62,995 nucleotides of DNA from Ureibacillus manganicus DSM 26584 (GCF_000772945.1 NZ_JPVN01000020.1:1-62995); one strand, 5' to 3'; positions 16,406-27,391 are shown, counted from the stretch's first letter. Numbers and translations are program-made. The notes: a model not told the origin generated them from the sequence alone.

Positions 16406-17320
16406 ATGAGAGAAAATTTATCACTAGATTACTTACAAGCTATTGAAGAATATGGGGGTTTTTCACACGCAGCAAATGCACTTTTTGTTTCACAACCATA
16501 TTTGAGTAAATATATAAAAAACTTAGAGGAGAAGATTGGAGTCGAGTTAATCAACCGTCAAGTTACACCTATAAAATTGACTTATGCAGGTGAAATGTAT
16601 ATTGCATATATGAAAGACATACAAAAAACTTACGAAAAAATGCAACATGAACTTGAAGCGATTTCTAATTTGAAAAAGGGCCGGTTAACAATTGGAATTA
16701 ATCCCATTCTTGCTTCCCATACGTTGTACAAATTTCTTCCTCAATTTATGGACAAATATCCGGGCATTGATGTTCAACTTGAGGAAGCGCCTGCTGCTGA
16801 AATGGAGGCTCTAATCCTTCAAAATAAGATTGATATTTGTTTAAATATGCTTCCAATTTCAAATTCAGATTTAGTTTATGAAAGATTATATGAAGAAAAT
16901 ATTTATCTAGTAATTCCACCGGGTCATGAGTTATATGATAAGAACTATACAAAGCCGAAGCATATCCCATTTAATCCATCTCGGTTAAATAACGATAAAT
17001 TTATTTTATTAAAACCAGGATTAGGCTTGCGCCGATTAACCGATCAAATTTTTGAGCACTACGATATTAAACCAAACATAATACTGGACACGAATAATAT
17101 CGAAAATGCATTCAGATTAGCTAATAGCGGGTTAGGAATAACATTAATTCCTGAATGTGTTGTAACACGAGACCAACTTGTAATTAATTCAAATCTATAT
17201 ACGATTGGAAATCCAACTTATAAAAATAATGTTGTTATTAGTTACAAAAGAGATTCTGAACTATCTCCTGCTGCAATGGCATTTTTACAATTTACTAAAG
17301 ATAAATATAAGCAATTTTAA
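16406..17320 (+). CDS. LysR-family transcriptional regulator
   Basis: 304 aa. N-terminal winged helix-turn-helix (about 1-65) with GGFSHAANALFVSQPYLSKY, followed by a periplasmic-binding-like effector domain. GAGGAG sits 7 bp before the ATG at 16406, which rules out the TTG at 16391. Divergent to the permease-bdhA unit, the normal arrangement for a LysR activator and its target; the effector is probably the transported acid or a derivative. Confidence 0.9.
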   Translation: MRENLSLDYLQAIEEYGGFSHAANALFVSQPYLSKYIKNLEEKIGVELINRQVTPIKLTYAGEMYIAYMKDIQKTYEKMQHELEAISNLKKGRLTIGINPILASHTLYKFLPQFMDKYPGIDVQLEEAPAAEMEALILQNKIDICLNMLPISNSDLVYERLYEENIYLVIPPGHELYDKNYTKPKHIPFNPSRLNNDKFILLKPGLGLRRLTDQIFEHYDIKPNIILDTNNIENAFRLANSGLGITLIPECVVTRDQLVINSNLYTIGNPTYKNNVVISYKRDSELSPAAMAFLQFTKDKYKQF

Positions 17321-17373
17321 AAAAATCAATAATCTTTCAACGATGTTTTTTCGAAGAAAGATTATTGATTTTT
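17321..17373. terminator. Bidirectional terminator
   Basis: AAAAATCAATAATCTTTC pairs with GAAAGATTATTGATTTTT. Serves the LysR gene and the converging pabBC gene. Confidence 0.9.
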
Positions 17374-17380
17374 ACTATAT

Positions 17381-19138
17381 TTACTTTGCTAGTTGAACCG
17401 GAACCCATTTTCTTACACTGTTGATAAGCCAGATGCTTGTACATCTTTCTAAGTCGGCTAAAGTTAGTATCTTCTCTTTTACTCTGCCTTCTCTAATAAG
17501 GGCTTCACGATATGTGCCTGATAGTAATCCACTTTGGATAGGTGGTGTCCAAAGTGTACCTTCTATTTCAAGCACGACATTTCCATTTGTAAATTCCGTT
17601 AAATCTTCGTTTTCATTCCAAAGAAGAATATCGAAATAATCTTTGAATTTGTCTTGGTATTCTTCATACATTTTTCGATGCGTGGTTTTATGATAAAGAA
17701 AAAGGTTTTCTTTATTAATAGGCTTGTCAGCTAACGTTACGGTCATTGGCGACATCATCGTTTTCAACTGGTTAGCCTCGATAGTGAAGGCACCTGTTTT
17801 ATTTAAAAGTAAGCGAATTTTATATTCATTGATTTTATGTTCTCGGGCAATTCCTAAAAGTGCTGATTGGACTTTTTCTATGTTAAAAGGAAAGCCGAAG
17901 TACTTAGCAGATTTAGATAAACGGTTAAGGTGTTCTTCTAATAAGAAAAACTCACCGTCTGTTAATAAGATACTTTCCAACAGTTGAAATTGTGGTACAT
18001 CTCTCTCCAGAAAACTAGCTTTTGCAAGAACTTCGTGATATTCTCCATCAGCAGTAGAATCCCAAGTAATCCCACCACCAACACCATAAGTTGCTTCACC
18101 GGTTTGTTGATCGATGACTACGGTTCTAATTGGTACGTTAAACACCGCTTCACCATTAGGGGTAAAGTATCCAATGGCTCCACAGTATACTTCGCGTGGC
18201 GTGTTTTCTACTTGAGCAATAATGTCCATCGTACTGATTTTAGGAGCTCCAGTAATGGACCCACATGGGAATAGTGCTTTGAAAATATCAAAGTAACTTG
18301 TATTCTGTGAGATTTTTGCCTTAATGGTAGAAGTCATCTGGTGAACGGTAGGGTAGTGTTCAATTTCAAACAATTTTGTTACCTCTACTGATCCTAGTTC
18401 TGCAATTCTTCCTAAATCATTCCGAAGCAAATCGACAATCATTACATTTTCGGAACGATTTTTTTCAGAATGATAGAGCCAACTAGCGTTATCTTCATCC
18501 TCGGCAACGGTCTTGCCTCTTAAGACAGTACCTTTCATAGGGCGTGTTGTAATTTCATCGTCTTCTATATGGAAAAAGAGCTCTGGTGAAGCTGACAAAA
18601 TACTATGTTCACCTGTATTAATATAAGCGCAATAATTTGATGATTGTGCTCTTTTTAATTTTTGAAATAATGCTAGGTCATCACCTTTGAAGGTGGACTT
18701 CAGTCGAATTGTATAATTCGTTTGGAAAGTATCGCCTTGTTCAATCGATTGTTTTATTGACTTAATAGCTGAATGGTACTCATCAATGCTAACAGTTGGT
18801 TCCCATTTATCAACATGATAAGTACCTGAGCTTGCAAGTGACTCTTTAAGAGGTTCTGAAAAAATACCAAACCATAAAAGTGGCATTGTTTGTCCTTCTC
18901 TAACTTTATAGGCAGCATCAAAGGCTGGGGCACTTTCATATGTAAGAAAACCTGCGGCATAGTATCCTTTTTGAACTGCATTTTGGATTTGCTCTATACA
19001 AGGTAAAATTTCTTCTACCTTAGTTGCCATTATTAATTGAATCGGATTTCGAAAAGTTAATGGCTGGATCTCGCCATTGGATGATGCAAATTCAAAGGAA
19101 AGAATTGCCGATAGCTCGTTTAAAGATGTATTTTCCAT
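17381..19138 (-). CDS. pabB: PabB-PabC fusion: aminodeoxychorismate synthase I / lyase
   Basis: 585 aa. Residues about 100-370 are a chorismate-binding (PabB/TrpE) domain with PMKGTVLRG, SGTYHVDK-type linkers and GSITGAPK. Residues about 385-580 are an aminotransferase class IV (PabC, lyase) domain. Together they turn chorismate plus ammonia into 4-aminobenzoate for folate. The glutaminase partner PabA is not nearby and must be encoded elsewhere or shared with TrpG. AAAGGA before the ATG at 19138 decides the start over 19174. Confidence 0.88.
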   Translation of the reverse strand: MENTSLNELSAILSFEFASSNGEIQPLTFRNPIQLIMATKVEEILPCIEQIQNAVQKGYYAAGFLTYESAPAFDAAYKVREGQTMPLLWFGIFSEPLKESLASSGTYHVDKWEPTVSIDEYHSAIKSIKQSIEQGDTFQTNYTIRLKSTFKGDDLALFQKLKRAQSSNYCAYINTGEHSILSASPELFFHIEDDEITTRPMKGTVLRGKTVAEDEDNASWLYHSEKNRSENVMIVDLLRNDLGRIAELGSVEVTKLFEIEHYPTVHQMTSTIKAKISQNTSYFDIFKALFPCGSITGAPKISTMDIIAQVENTPREVYCGAIGYFTPNGEAVFNVPIRTVVIDQQTGEATYGVGGGITWDSTADGEYHEVLAKASFLERDVPQFQLLESILLTDGEFFLLEEHLNRLSKSAKYFGFPFNIEKVQSALLGIAREHKINEYKIRLLLNKTGAFTIEANQLKTMMSPMTVTLADKPINKENLFLYHKTTHRKMYEEYQDKFKDYFDILLWNENEDLTEFTNGNVVLEIEGTLWTPPIQSGLLSGTYREALIREGRVKEKILTLADLERCTSIWLINSVRKWVPVQLAK

Positions 19139-19239
19139 GTTAGTGATCCTTTCTTCAATTCGTCTAATATTCATATTTCTCTAACATATAACAAAGTGAG
19201 CAAGATGGCTATGATAATGATGATTTTCTAAATACGTTT

Positions 19240-19850
19240 GAAATTAATGCGAAATGTCCATGAGACGGCTTGTCTTAGATAAAAGGGCTTGAAAATACGG
19301 AAAAATGTCCATGAGACTGCTTATCATGGACAAAAAAGGGCTGAAATTACGAAAAAATGTCAATGAGACGGCTTATCATGGACAAAAATTGCTGAATTTA
19401 CGGGGAAATGTCCATGAGACGGCTTATCATGGACAAAAATGGATGAAATTACGGAAAAGTGTCCATTAGACGGCTTGTCATGGACAAAAAGGGTTGAAAT
19501 TATGAAAAAATGTCCATGAGACTGCTTATCATGGACAAAAAAGGCTGAAATTATAGAAAAGTGTCCATGAGACGGCTTGTCATGGACAAAAAAGGCTGAA
19601 ATTACGGAAAAGTGTCCATGAGACGGCTTGTCATGGACAAATAGGCTTGAAAATACGGAAAAATGTCCATGAGACGGCATGTCGTAGACAAATAGGCTTG
19701 AAAATACGGAAAAATGTCCATGAGACGGCTTGTCATGGACAAAAAAGAGCTGAAATTACAGAAAAGTGTCCATGAGACGGCTTATCATGGACAAAAAAGG
19801 CTGAAATTATAGAAAAATGTCCATGAGACATTTCCCATGGACAATATTTT
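19240..19850. repeat. Tandem array 2, 51-52-bp period, hairpin units
   Basis: Twelve units (GTCC core at 19256, 19307, 19359 (GTCA), 19410, 19461, 19512, 19563, 19614, 19665, 19716, 19768, 19819), spaced 51 or 52 bp. Most carry TGTCCATGA-N9-TCATGGACA, a 9-bp inverted repeat (for example 19562-19588). A minus-strand reading frame through the array (17-residue repeat) is a by-product of the 51-bp period. The stretch lies between pabBC and ileS, both on the minus strand. Confidence 0.95.
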
Positions 19851-19891
19851 TAAGTAGAACTTAACAAGTTCCAAATTTTAACCTTTTGTCT

Positions 19892-22800
19892 TCAATACCC
19901 TAATGAGACGGATACCTTTTCATCCCCAAAGTAGAATTCAAATTGAGTTTGAGAACGATGTTGCTTTTCAAAAGTTATTCTGTGAACGAGTACATTTTCT
20001 TTTATCAAATCTTCATGATTTGAAATTTTACTAAGAGTTTCATCAGTAGCTGAGAAATTGATTGAAATGTATTTCTCAACAGGCAAATCTAGTTTCTTTC
20101 TATTATCTTGTATCGCTCGGATTAATTCTCTTACTTGACCTTCATCTAATAGTGAGGGAGTGAGAGTAACATCCAAAATCACTTTAAGATGATCATCGCC
20201 AGCTAATTCAAATCCTTTGACCACTTCATAATCGACAACAATATGATCTTTCTTTAACTCAACTGTTTGACCATTTACGATTAATCGTAGATGACCGTTT
20301 GTTAGTAGGGACCTTTTATCTGATTCAGTCATCTGATCTACATATTTCTTCACATCATTTACTAACTTCCCAAACTCAGCACCTGCAGTTTTAAAGTTTA
20401 ACTTTAATAATGTAGATTGGTAACTAGTTAAATCATCTGTAAAGACAAGATCTTTCACATTTAACTCTTCAGTTATGATGCTTGAAAAGACGTTTAAAGA
20501 TTGGTGTCCTTCATGATTCCATACAACCAGTTTCTGCAAAGGTTGTTTCACCTTCAAGTTTTTGCTATTCCGAATACTCCGACCAAGTTCCACAACTTTT
20601 AGTACGGTTTTCATATTTGATTCTAAAGTTTCTTTCAACGCAGCTTCATTCACTGTGGGGTAATCTTGTAAATGGACACTAGTTAGGTTTAGCTTAAAGT
20701 GAATATCTTCCACAACAAACGGAACAAATGGTGCCAATAAGCGAGAGACTGTTGTTAGTGTTTCAAAAAGCGTTGAAAAAGCAGCTCTTTTATCTTCTGA
20801 CATGCCAGATGCCCAAAAACGAGTTCGCGATCTTCTAACATACCAATTGCTTAATTCATCAACGAATATTGCAATTTCTCTAGTGGCTTGAGTAAATTGG
20901 TAACGTTCCATATATTCATTAACTAGCTTTACTGTACTGTTTAAGCGGGAAAGGATCCATTCATCAAGGATCGATCTTTTTCCAAGGTGCTCATTTACAT
21001 AAACAAAGCCATCAATTTTAGCGTACATCTCATAAAATTTATAGGTATTATCTAGAGTATCAATTAATTTTGAACGAGCATCTTGGACAATCTTTTTGGA
21101 AAAACGCTTCGGATTCCAAGGCGAACTATCTACTAGGAAAGCCCATCTAAGTGCATCTGCACCGTACTCCGAAATCAACTCAACAGGATCTAAAGCATTA
21201 CCTTTACTCTTAGACATTTTCTGTCCATGTTCATCTAGGACATGCCCAAGGGATAAGACGTTCTTATAAGGTGTATTACCTGTAAAAAGGGTTGAAACTG
21301 CTAGTAAACTGTAGAAAAATCCTCTAGTTTGATCGATTCCTTCAATCACCACATCAGCAGGGAACTGAGATTTGAACTTTTCCAAATCACCAAAAGGATA
21401 GTGATACTGTGCAAAGGGCATTGAACCACTATCAAACCAAACATCAATTACTTCATGGGTTCTATTCATAACGTCATTACATTTTGGACAAGCACACTGT
21501 ACTTCATCGATATAAGGTTTGTGCAACTCAATTTCATTTGAAATTTGAGTTGTCGCAACCCTCTGTAATTCCTGGATGCTGCTTGGAGCTTCCTCATGCC
21601 CACAACTAGAACAAACCCATACATTTAATGGAGTTCCCCAGTACCGATTTCTACTGATATTCCAATCCATCAGATTTTCAAGGAAATTGCCAAAACGTCC
21701 ATTTTTAATATGGTCAGGATACCAATTCACGGAGGCATTGTTTTCAAGCATTTTATCCTTCAGTGCTGACATCTTTATGAACCAACTATCTGTTGCGTAA
21801 TAGAGTAGGGGAGAATCGCATCTCCAACAATGAGGATAGCTATGTTCATACTTTTCTTTAAGGAAAAGCGTCCCCTGTTCAGAAAGCATCTTTATAATAT
21901 CTACATCGCAATCTTTTACAAATCTTCCTGATAGGTCAGTAACTTCTGAAGTATAACGGCCTTGTTGATCCACTACATTAATAAAAGACAAACCATTCTT
22001 CTGAACAGTTTTGTAGTCATCTTCACCGTAAGCTGGAGCAATATGAACAATTCCTGTTCCGCTATCTTCCGTAACATAATCAGCAAGAACAATCTGGTGC
22101 CCTTTCTCAACAGATACATAATTAAATGGAGGGGCATAACGAACTCCATCAAATTCACGGCCATTATGTTCACTTAGGACCAATACATCTTCACCAAGAA
22201 CTTTGCTCACTAAAGATTTAGCAACAATATAAACTTTGTTCCCCATCTGAACTCGAACATAAGTTAAAGCAGGATTAACTGCGAGAGCTACGTTTGCAGG
22301 TAATGTCCAAGGGGTTGTTGTCCAGCCTAAGAAATATTCATTCTCAACATCAATTCGTTTAAATTTTACGGTAGCCGATAGATCCTTTACGTCTTTGTAG
22401 CCTTGTGCTACTTCATGTGAACTTAAAGTCGTTTGGCAACTAGGGCAGTATGGAGATACGCGGTGACCTTTGTACAATAGCCCGTCTTTGTGCACCTTAC
22501 TCAATATGTTCCACACACTTTCGATATAGTCATTGCTTAACGTTAAATACGGATTATCCATATCAACCCAGTAACCTAAATCTTCCGTAAATGAACGCCA
22601 TTTTTTCTCATAGGTAAAAACACTCACTTTACATTTGTTTATAAAGGCTTCCACACCGTAGCGTTCAATTTCTTGTTTCCCAGAGATTCCAAGTTGCTTC
22701 TCAACACCAAGTTCAACTGGAAGTCCATGTGTATCCCAACCGGCTTTTCGCTCAACTAGATAGCCCTTCATCGTTTTGTAACGCGCTACTACATCTTTAA

Positions 22801-22987
22801 TTGTTCGACCAAATGCATGCCCGACATGGGGAAGACCATTTGCAGTTGGGGGTCCTTCATAAAAGACGAAAGGTGTTTTTCCTGTTCTCATTTCTACAGA
22901 CTTATGAAATGTGTTTTCTTCTGACCAAAATTTTCGGATACGTTTCTCACGATGAACAACGGTTTCCTTACTAACACTAGCATTCAT
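19892..22987 (-). CDS. ileS: Isoleucyl-tRNA synthetase, eukaryote-like type 2 (IleRS2)
   Basis: 1031 aa, longer than the usual bacterial IleRS1 (about 920). Class I signatures: PHVGH at 53-57 and KMSKS near 589. The [16 protein letters not shown] opening and [12 protein letters not shown] are those of the type 2 enzymes, which in other bacteria are less sensitive to mupirocin. Editing (CP1) and tRNA-anticodon domains are present. AGGAGCG stands before the ATG at 22987; longer starts run into the T-box terminator. Regulated by the Ile T-box just upstream. A normal ileS elsewhere in the genome is likely but not visible here. Confidence 0.93.
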   Translation of the reverse strand: MNASVSKETVVHREKRIRKFWSEENTFHKSVEMRTGKTPFVFYEGPPTANGLPHVGHAFGRTIKDVVARYKTMKGYLVERKAGWDTHGLPVELGVEKQLGISGKQEIERYGVEAFINKCKVSVFTYEKKWRSFTEDLGYWVDMDNPYLTLSNDYIESVWNILSKVHKDGLLYKGHRVSPYCPSCQTTLSSHEVAQGYKDVKDLSATVKFKRIDVENEYFLGWTTTPWTLPANVALAVNPALTYVRVQMGNKVYIVAKSLVSKVLGEDVLVLSEHNGREFDGVRYAPPFNYVSVEKGHQIVLADYVTEDSGTGIVHIAPAYGEDDYKTVQKNGLSFINVVDQQGRYTSEVTDLSGRFVKDCDVDIIKMLSEQGTLFLKEKYEHSYPHCWRCDSPLLYYATDSWFIKMSALKDKMLENNASVNWYPDHIKNGRFGNFLENLMDWNISRNRYWGTPLNVWVCSSCGHEEAPSSIQELQRVATTQISNEIELHKPYIDEVQCACPKCNDVMNRTHEVIDVWFDSGSMPFAQYHYPFGDLEKFKSQFPADVVIEGIDQTRGFFYSLLAVSTLFTGNTPYKNVLSLGHVLDEHGQKMSKSKGNALDPVELISEYGADALRWAFLVDSSPWNPKRFSKKIVQDARSKLIDTLDNTYKFYEMYAKIDGFVYVNEHLGKRSILDEWILSRLNSTVKLVNEYMERYQFTQATREIAIFVDELSNWYVRRSRTRFWASGMSEDKRAAFSTLFETLTTVSRLLAPFVPFVVEDIHFKLNLTSVHLQDYPTVNEAALKETLESNMKTVLKVVELGRSIRNSKNLKVKQPLQKLVVWNHEGHQSLNVFSSIITEELNVKDLVFTDDLTSYQSTLLKLNFKTAGAEFGKLVNDVKKYVDQMTESDKRSLLTNGHLRLIVNGQTVELKKDHIVVDYEVVKGFELAGDDHLKVILDVTLTPSLLDEGQVRELIRAIQDNRKKLDLPVEKYISINFSATDETLSKISNHEDLIKENVLVHRITFEKQHRSQTQFEFYFGDEKVSVSLGY

Positions 22988-23051
22988 AGATATCGCTCCT
23001 ATACAAAATAATTTTGTAAAAGACATACTAGCAATGCTTATACGTTTGAAC

Positions 23052-23319
23052 GCAAAAAACCCCGTCCCAAGAAGGGACGGGGTTAACCCGCGATACCACC
23101 CTAATTCTATTGATCCGCTCAATAGCACTTAGCAACGTACAATCATACGCGGTCCTTTTAACGGTAGACTCCCGGTCAGACTTACTTAATTTCAGCCTAA
23201 CTTCTCAGAGAGGATTTTTCACGTAACTTTTGAACACTGACTTGCACCGATTGTCAGCTCTCTGGGGATCAAAACGAAACGCTACTTTTTCTCATCAACG
23301 AATTTGTATGCTTTTATTG
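23052..23319 (-). promoter_or_regulatory. T-box leader of ileS (isoleucine)
   Basis: On the minus strand the leader ends with the T-box GGGTGGTATCGCGG followed by a strong terminator (CCCCGTCCC / GGGACGGGG, T run). Stem I is recognisable: AGAGAG pairs with CTCTCT, and ATC, an isoleucine codon, sits directly 5' of the latter as specifier. A promoter precedes it: TTGACT (23349-23354), 17-bp spacer, TAATAT (23326-23331). Uncharged tRNA-Ile should stabilise the antiterminator and switch ileS on. Confidence 0.93.
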
Positions 23320-23481
23320 GATTGAATATTAACATAGATAAATATAAAAGTCAAATAATTCTTACAATTGATATCCGGTGATATTCTTTTTCAAGTACGA
23401 CTTAAAGAGGATTAATGCTTTATTTATAGAATTCTAAATTAGGAGATGGATTTAAGGCGGCTTATACAAAGGGGGAGTATC

Positions 23482-24006
23482 GTGTTTCCAATTTTAGAAA
23501 CAAAGAGACTCGTATTAAGGGAAATTACGAAAGCAGATGCTGATGCGATATTTGAGTGCTTTTCAAATGAACAGATCATGAAATATTACGGAAGTGAACC
23601 ATTTCAAAAAATTGAACAAGCTATAGACTTAATTGAGCTTTTCTCCAAAAACTATTTAGAGAAAAAGACAATTCGTTGGGGAATAGAACTAAAAGAGAGT
23701 AAAGAGTTCATAGGAACGGTTGGATATCACGCATGGGCACCAAAGCATCGAAAGGCCGAAATTGGGTATGAAATTCATCCTGATTTTTGGCGAAAAGGAT
23801 ATGCTTCTGAAGCAATTGAGAAGATCGCCGAGTATGGATTTAATGAGATGAATTTAACTAGAATTGGAGCAATTATATATCTTGAAAACCATGCATCTTA
23901 TAAGCTGTTAGAAAAATTAGGTTTTCTAAGAGAAGGTGTACTGAGGAAAAATATGTATCAAAATGGTGCTCCACATGATACATACGTCTATTCATTAACA
24001 AAATAA
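23482..24006 (+). CDS. GNAT acetyltransferase, RimJ/RimL-like
   Basis: 174 aa. Opening PILETKRLVLREITKADADAI, PDFWRKGYASEAI for acetyl-CoA binding and LEKLGFLREG near the end are typical of the RimJ/RimL/ribosomal-protein N-acetyltransferase group. GTG start at 23482 with GGGGGAG in front; the ATG at 23446 has its Shine-Dalgarno too close. Substrate unknown. Confidence 0.85.
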   Translation: MFPILETKRLVLREITKADADAIFECFSNEQIMKYYGSEPFQKIEQAIDLIELFSKNYLEKKTIRWGIELKESKEFIGTVGYHAWAPKHRKAEIGYEIHPDFWRKGYASEAIEKIAEYGFNEMNLTRIGAIIYLENHASYKLLEKLGFLREGVLRKNMYQNGAPHDTYVYSLTK

Positions 24007-24054
24007 TGGATTTAACTAAATGAATACCATAAATTCGCACATTGGGAGATTAAT

Positions 24055-24528
24055 ATGAACGAACTAATTGTTAAAGAAATGAATCGCGGCTTTGCTGAAG
24101 AAATCTTAAGCTGGAAATACGAACCACCTTATGACTTATATAACAACGAATTGAGTGAGGATGCTATTCAAGAATTATTAACTAGTAATTATAAGGCGGT
24201 AGTAAATAACGATAATGATCTTATTGGGTTTTATTGTGCAGGTAATTCAGCGCAAGTTCCGGCTGGTCATCAATTTGGTGTCTACAAGGAGTCGTATCTT
24301 GATTTAGGCATAGGAATGAAACCTGCCCTAACAGGAGCGGGCAATGGCACAAAATTCTTTTCGTTTATTTTGGAACAGATTCAAAAAGATCATGAACTTC
24401 CACTTCGTTTAACTGTTGCAAAATTTAACGAGCGAGCAATTCGCCTGTATGAAAAGCTTGGGTTTGTTAGAGAGGCAGAATTCAAAAACACAACTACTGA
24501 ATTTATCACAATGGTGAAAGAAAATTAG
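24055..24528 (+). CDS. GNAT acetyltransferase
   Basis: 157 aa. The GIGMKPALTGAGNGTKF stretch is the acetyl-CoA loop in a GAGNG variant; NERAIRLYEKLGFVREAEF is the C-terminal GNAT signature. Opens 48 bp after the RimJ-like gene and is followed by a terminator, so the two may form an operon. Substrate unknown. Confidence 0.82.
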   Translation: MNELIVKEMNRGFAEEILSWKYEPPYDLYNNELSEDAIQELLTSNYKAVVNNDNDLIGFYCAGNSAQVPAGHQFGVYKESYLDLGIGMKPALTGAGNGTKFFSFILEQIQKDHELPLRLTVAKFNERAIRLYEKLGFVREAEFKNTTTEFITMVKEN

Positions 24529-24534
24529 ATTTAT

Positions 24535-24570
24535 AGGTGTTTATCCAAGATGGATAAGCGCCTTTTCAAT
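24535..24570 (+). terminator. Terminator (GCG-TTATCC family)
   Basis: AGGTGTTTATCC / GGATAAGCGCCT stem with T-rich tail behind the GNAT pair. Confidence 0.85.
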
Positions 24571-24778
24571 TTTTTTGAATAAACTAGATAATATTTATAG
24601 GTATTGAAGGTGTTTGGTTTGTTTGTTAAAATAAGTAAGTTTACTAGAAGAATATTAATGATAATAAATCATAAATAGTTAATGGTTTTGTTTAATTGAG
24701 CTTTGACAAATAGTGATGATGATTCATAGGTAAATAATCATTCAATATAGAAGTTCCAAACCTGAGGAGGTTAAGTAA

Positions 24779-26041
24779 ATGAATAAACAGGAAAGTAGCT
24801 ACAGATGGGTGGTTTATGGTACAGCTTTAGTAGCATATTTTTTAATTGTCACCCTCCGAACTGCACCTGGACTGATTACGGACCAATTAATGAAGGATTT
24901 TCAAGTGACCGGTGCAGTCATTGGTATTATTAGTAGCATTTCCTTTGTTGCATATGCAGCACTGCAGATTCCATCAGGTTTACTATCTGACAGATTCGGA
25001 CCTAACCGTTTTTTAATTATTGGGACCTTTTTAACAGGTATTGGAAGTATTATATATAGTACGGCTGGAAACGAATACATGTTAATGTTCTCTCGATTTT
25101 TAGTAGGTATTGGCGATGCAGCGATATTTATCAATTTAGTCTTAATCATGACCCAGTGGTTTGTTGGTAAAGAGTTTGTTAAATTACTAGGTCTCGTTTC
25201 ATTAGTTAGTAGCTTTGCATCATTAGCTGCAACCGTACCTTTTACAATGTGGATATCATATGCAGGATGGAGAACACCGTTCTTTAGTGTCGGAGTTATA
25301 TTAGTAGTATTAACGTTTGTGCTTTATTTCGTTCTTGTCTCGAAACCTAAAAAATTATTTAAAGAAGAATTAGAGTTAGATGAACAAAAGAATACACCTC
25401 AAATTAAAGAAGGTGTTTGGAAAATTTTAAGAAGATTAAGCACAACACGTCAGGCTTGGGCTACCTTTCTTTGCCACTTTGGTCTGGTTGGAGGATATAT
25501 AGGATTTATCGGTTCATGGGGTGTTCCATATGGCATACATGTTTTTGATATGACCCGTGCCGAGGCTAGTCAGTTAATTATGTATGGACTTTTTGGTGCG
25601 ATATTTGGAGGTCTATTCATTAGTTGGGTATCAAGTAGAACAAATTCCATTAAAAAGCTATATACAGCTGTGCACCTCGTAGTAGTTCTCAGTTGGATTG
25701 GATTGTTTTTATCAGGTGTGAATCCTACATTTTTGCTAGTCCTTGGGTTATTCGTAGCCATTGGTTTTGGTAATGGCGCTGCTTCTTTAACCTTCGCCAT
25801 TGTAAGAGAATCTTTCTCAGTAAAAGAAGTAGGGGCGGTTACTGGATTTGCGAATATGGGCGGATTTACGAGTGCCGTTTTATTGCCTGTAATTTTCGGA
25901 AGTATATTAGATTTATTCCCCCAAGATTCTATCAATTTAGGATATCATTATGGATTTATCATTCCGATTATATTTTCAACTATGGGGCTAATCGGGGTAC
26001 TATTAGTTAAGGAAAGAAAAGTGGAAAAAACACTATCTTAA
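24779..26041 (+). CDS. MFS transporter
   Basis: 420 aa, 12 hydrophobic segments, with the loop 2-3 motif GLLSDRFGPNRFLIIG of the major facilitator superfamily and a polar central loop (about 195-215). Resembles nitrate/oxalate- or sugar-phosphate-like and drug-type carriers; substrate cannot be assigned. Strong GAGGAGG ribosome binding site, own terminator. Confidence 0.85.
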   Translation: MNKQESSYRWVVYGTALVAYFLIVTLRTAPGLITDQLMKDFQVTGAVIGIISSISFVAYAALQIPSGLLSDRFGPNRFLIIGTFLTGIGSIIYSTAGNEYMLMFSRFLVGIGDAAIFINLVLIMTQWFVGKEFVKLLGLVSLVSSFASLAATVPFTMWISYAGWRTPFFSVGVILVVLTFVLYFVLVSKPKKLFKEELELDEQKNTPQIKEGVWKILRRLSTTRQAWATFLCHFGLVGGYIGFIGSWGVPYGIHVFDMTRAEASQLIMYGLFGAIFGGLFISWVSSRTNSIKKLYTAVHLVVVLSWIGLFLSGVNPTFLLVLGLFVAIGFGNGAASLTFAIVRESFSVKEVGAVTGFANMGGFTSAVLLPVIFGSILDLFPQDSINLGYHYGFIIPIIFSTMGLIGVLLVKERKVEKTLS

Positions 26042-26046
26042 TAGTG

Positions 26047-26083
26047 AAAAAGCGTTAATCCAAGAAGGATTAATGCTTTTTTT
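26047..26083 (+). terminator. Terminator (GCG-TTATCC family)
   Basis: AAAGCGTTAATCC / GGATTAATGCTTT stem and T7 tail. Confidence 0.92.
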
Positions 26084-26130
26084 GGCGAATTTTTAAGTAA
26101 CATTCCAGAAACCGTTTACAATTGAAAGTG

Positions 26131-26910
26131 ATGTGTGAGAAAATGGAAACCAATTTACGTAACAGACTTTCTGAAATCATAGGTGAAATTAAAGAAATTT
26201 CACTACTAGAAGAACAAGGCTGTACTTCTGAAGTACGAAAAATCATAACTAAGGGCGAAACCTATCTGTTGAAAAGTTCGTTTAATGAGAGATACAGAGA
26301 ATGGCTAAAACAAGAATCAGAAGTTTTAAAAAAATTAAAAAATGAGAATATCATTCCTGTTCCGAAATATTATGGTTATATAGAGGATCATGAAAGTAAC
26401 CACGTGATCATGTCATTTGAAAACGGGATTTCGTTAACATCTTCACTGAAAAAAGCGAATACTATAGAAAAAAAGAAATCATTAATACAAAGTTTTGGGC
26501 AATTACTACATCAATTACACGAAACAAAGCTAATCCATGAGTTAAGCACGAGTGATGATTGGCTAGAATATCAGTTAAATAAAGCACAACAACATCTTGA
26601 AATTGGCAATGTAGATGGCACTTTGGAGCTGTTAACTAAGCTAAAAGCAACAGTGCCAAATCCAGTGAAACAAACGATGATTCACGGTGATTGTACAACA
26701 GACAATGTACTTGTTATAGATGGAATAGCTAGTATGTTTATAGATGTATCAGCTATGACGGTCGGTGATCCTCGGTATGATATTTCTTTAGCAATTAGAA
26801 AGTTTAAAGACAATGAAGAATTTATAAAGGCTTTCTATACTGGTTATACTCGTTACAAGGTAACAACTGAAGAACATAAGTTTAATGAGGGGTTATATGA
26901 ATTCTTCTAA
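26131..26910 (+). CDS. Aminoglycoside phosphotransferase/choline kinase-like protein
   Basis: About 259 aa of the APH fold. The catalytic loop reads MIHGDCTTDNVL (near 185-196) and the metal-binding segment FIDVSAMTVGDPRYD (near 205-220). Members phosphorylate aminoglycosides, choline, macrolides or other small hydroxyl compounds; the substrate here is unknown. Start uncertain between 26122 (TTG), 26131 and 26143; no strong Shine-Dalgarno. Followed 23 bp later by a small membrane protein. Confidence 0.75.
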   Translation: MCEKMETNLRNRLSEIIGEIKEISLLEEQGCTSEVRKIITKGETYLLKSSFNERYREWLKQESEVLKKLKNENIIPVPKYYGYIEDHESNHVIMSFENGISLTSSLKKANTIEKKKSLIQSFGQLLHQLHETKLIHELSTSDDWLEYQLNKAQQHLEIGNVDGTLELLTKLKATVPNPVKQTMIHGDCTTDNVLVIDGIASMFIDVSAMTVGDPRYDISLAIRKFKDNEEFIKAFYTGYTRYKVTTEEHKFNEGLYEFF

Positions 26911-26933
26911 TCTTGGTCCAGAGGAGGAAAGAA

Positions 26934-27308
26934 ATGCTTTCTAGAAAATTGTACGCAGCATTCATAACATCCGTCATTGGTTTTTTTATCGCTCCGCTCC
27001 TATTTGAATTTGGTACGGGCTACAACCTTTTTATTGGATTAGCAGTCAGTTTAGTAGCAGTTCCAACACTATTTGTAGGTGGGGTTTTATCTTCACTAGC
27101 AATTGAGCATTACAGTAAAAGTGATGCATTGTTGCTTTCCTATTTTAAACATTTAGTTTGTGCACTCATATGTGTATTATTATTTACGATTGTTTCAGGC
27201 AGTCTTTTATTATCTGCTCTCGTAATTGGAATTGTATATGTAACAATTTTCTTTATAGTTGATGTGCTAACAAAATATGTAGAAGCTCGTTCAACTTTAT
27301 TTAACTAG
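26934..27308 (+). CDS. Small membrane protein, four TM segments
   Basis: 124 aa with four hydrophobic segments and short loops. GAGGAGG precedes the ATG at 26934, so a more upstream in-frame start is rejected. It could belong to the UPF0715-like small membrane proteins of Bacillus, but the match is from memory and weak. Probably co-transcribed with the kinase-like gene. Confidence 0.6.
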   Translation: MLSRKLYAAFITSVIGFFIAPLLFEFGTGYNLFIGLAVSLVAVPTLFVGGVLSSLAIEHYSKSDALLLSYFKHLVCALICVLLFTIVSGSLLLSALVIGIVYVTIFFIVDVLTKYVEARSTLFN

Positions 27309-27323
27309 TCATTCGAGCTTTCT

Positions 27324-27359
27324 TAGCGTCAATCCAAATAAAGGATTGGCGCTATTTTT
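27324..27359 (+). terminator. Terminator (GCG-TTATCC family)
   Basis: TAGCGTCAATCC / GGATTGGCGCTA stem and T5 tail. Confidence 0.92.
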
Positions 27360-27391
27360 GTGGAATAATAAATATTGAAAGGGGGGATAAA

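Noticed and set aside
19360..19680. A minus-strand open frame of 106 codons with a 17-residue repeat
   Set aside because: It lies fully in array 2; the 51-bp period keeps the frame open by chance. No ribosome binding site; breaks at 52-bp steps.
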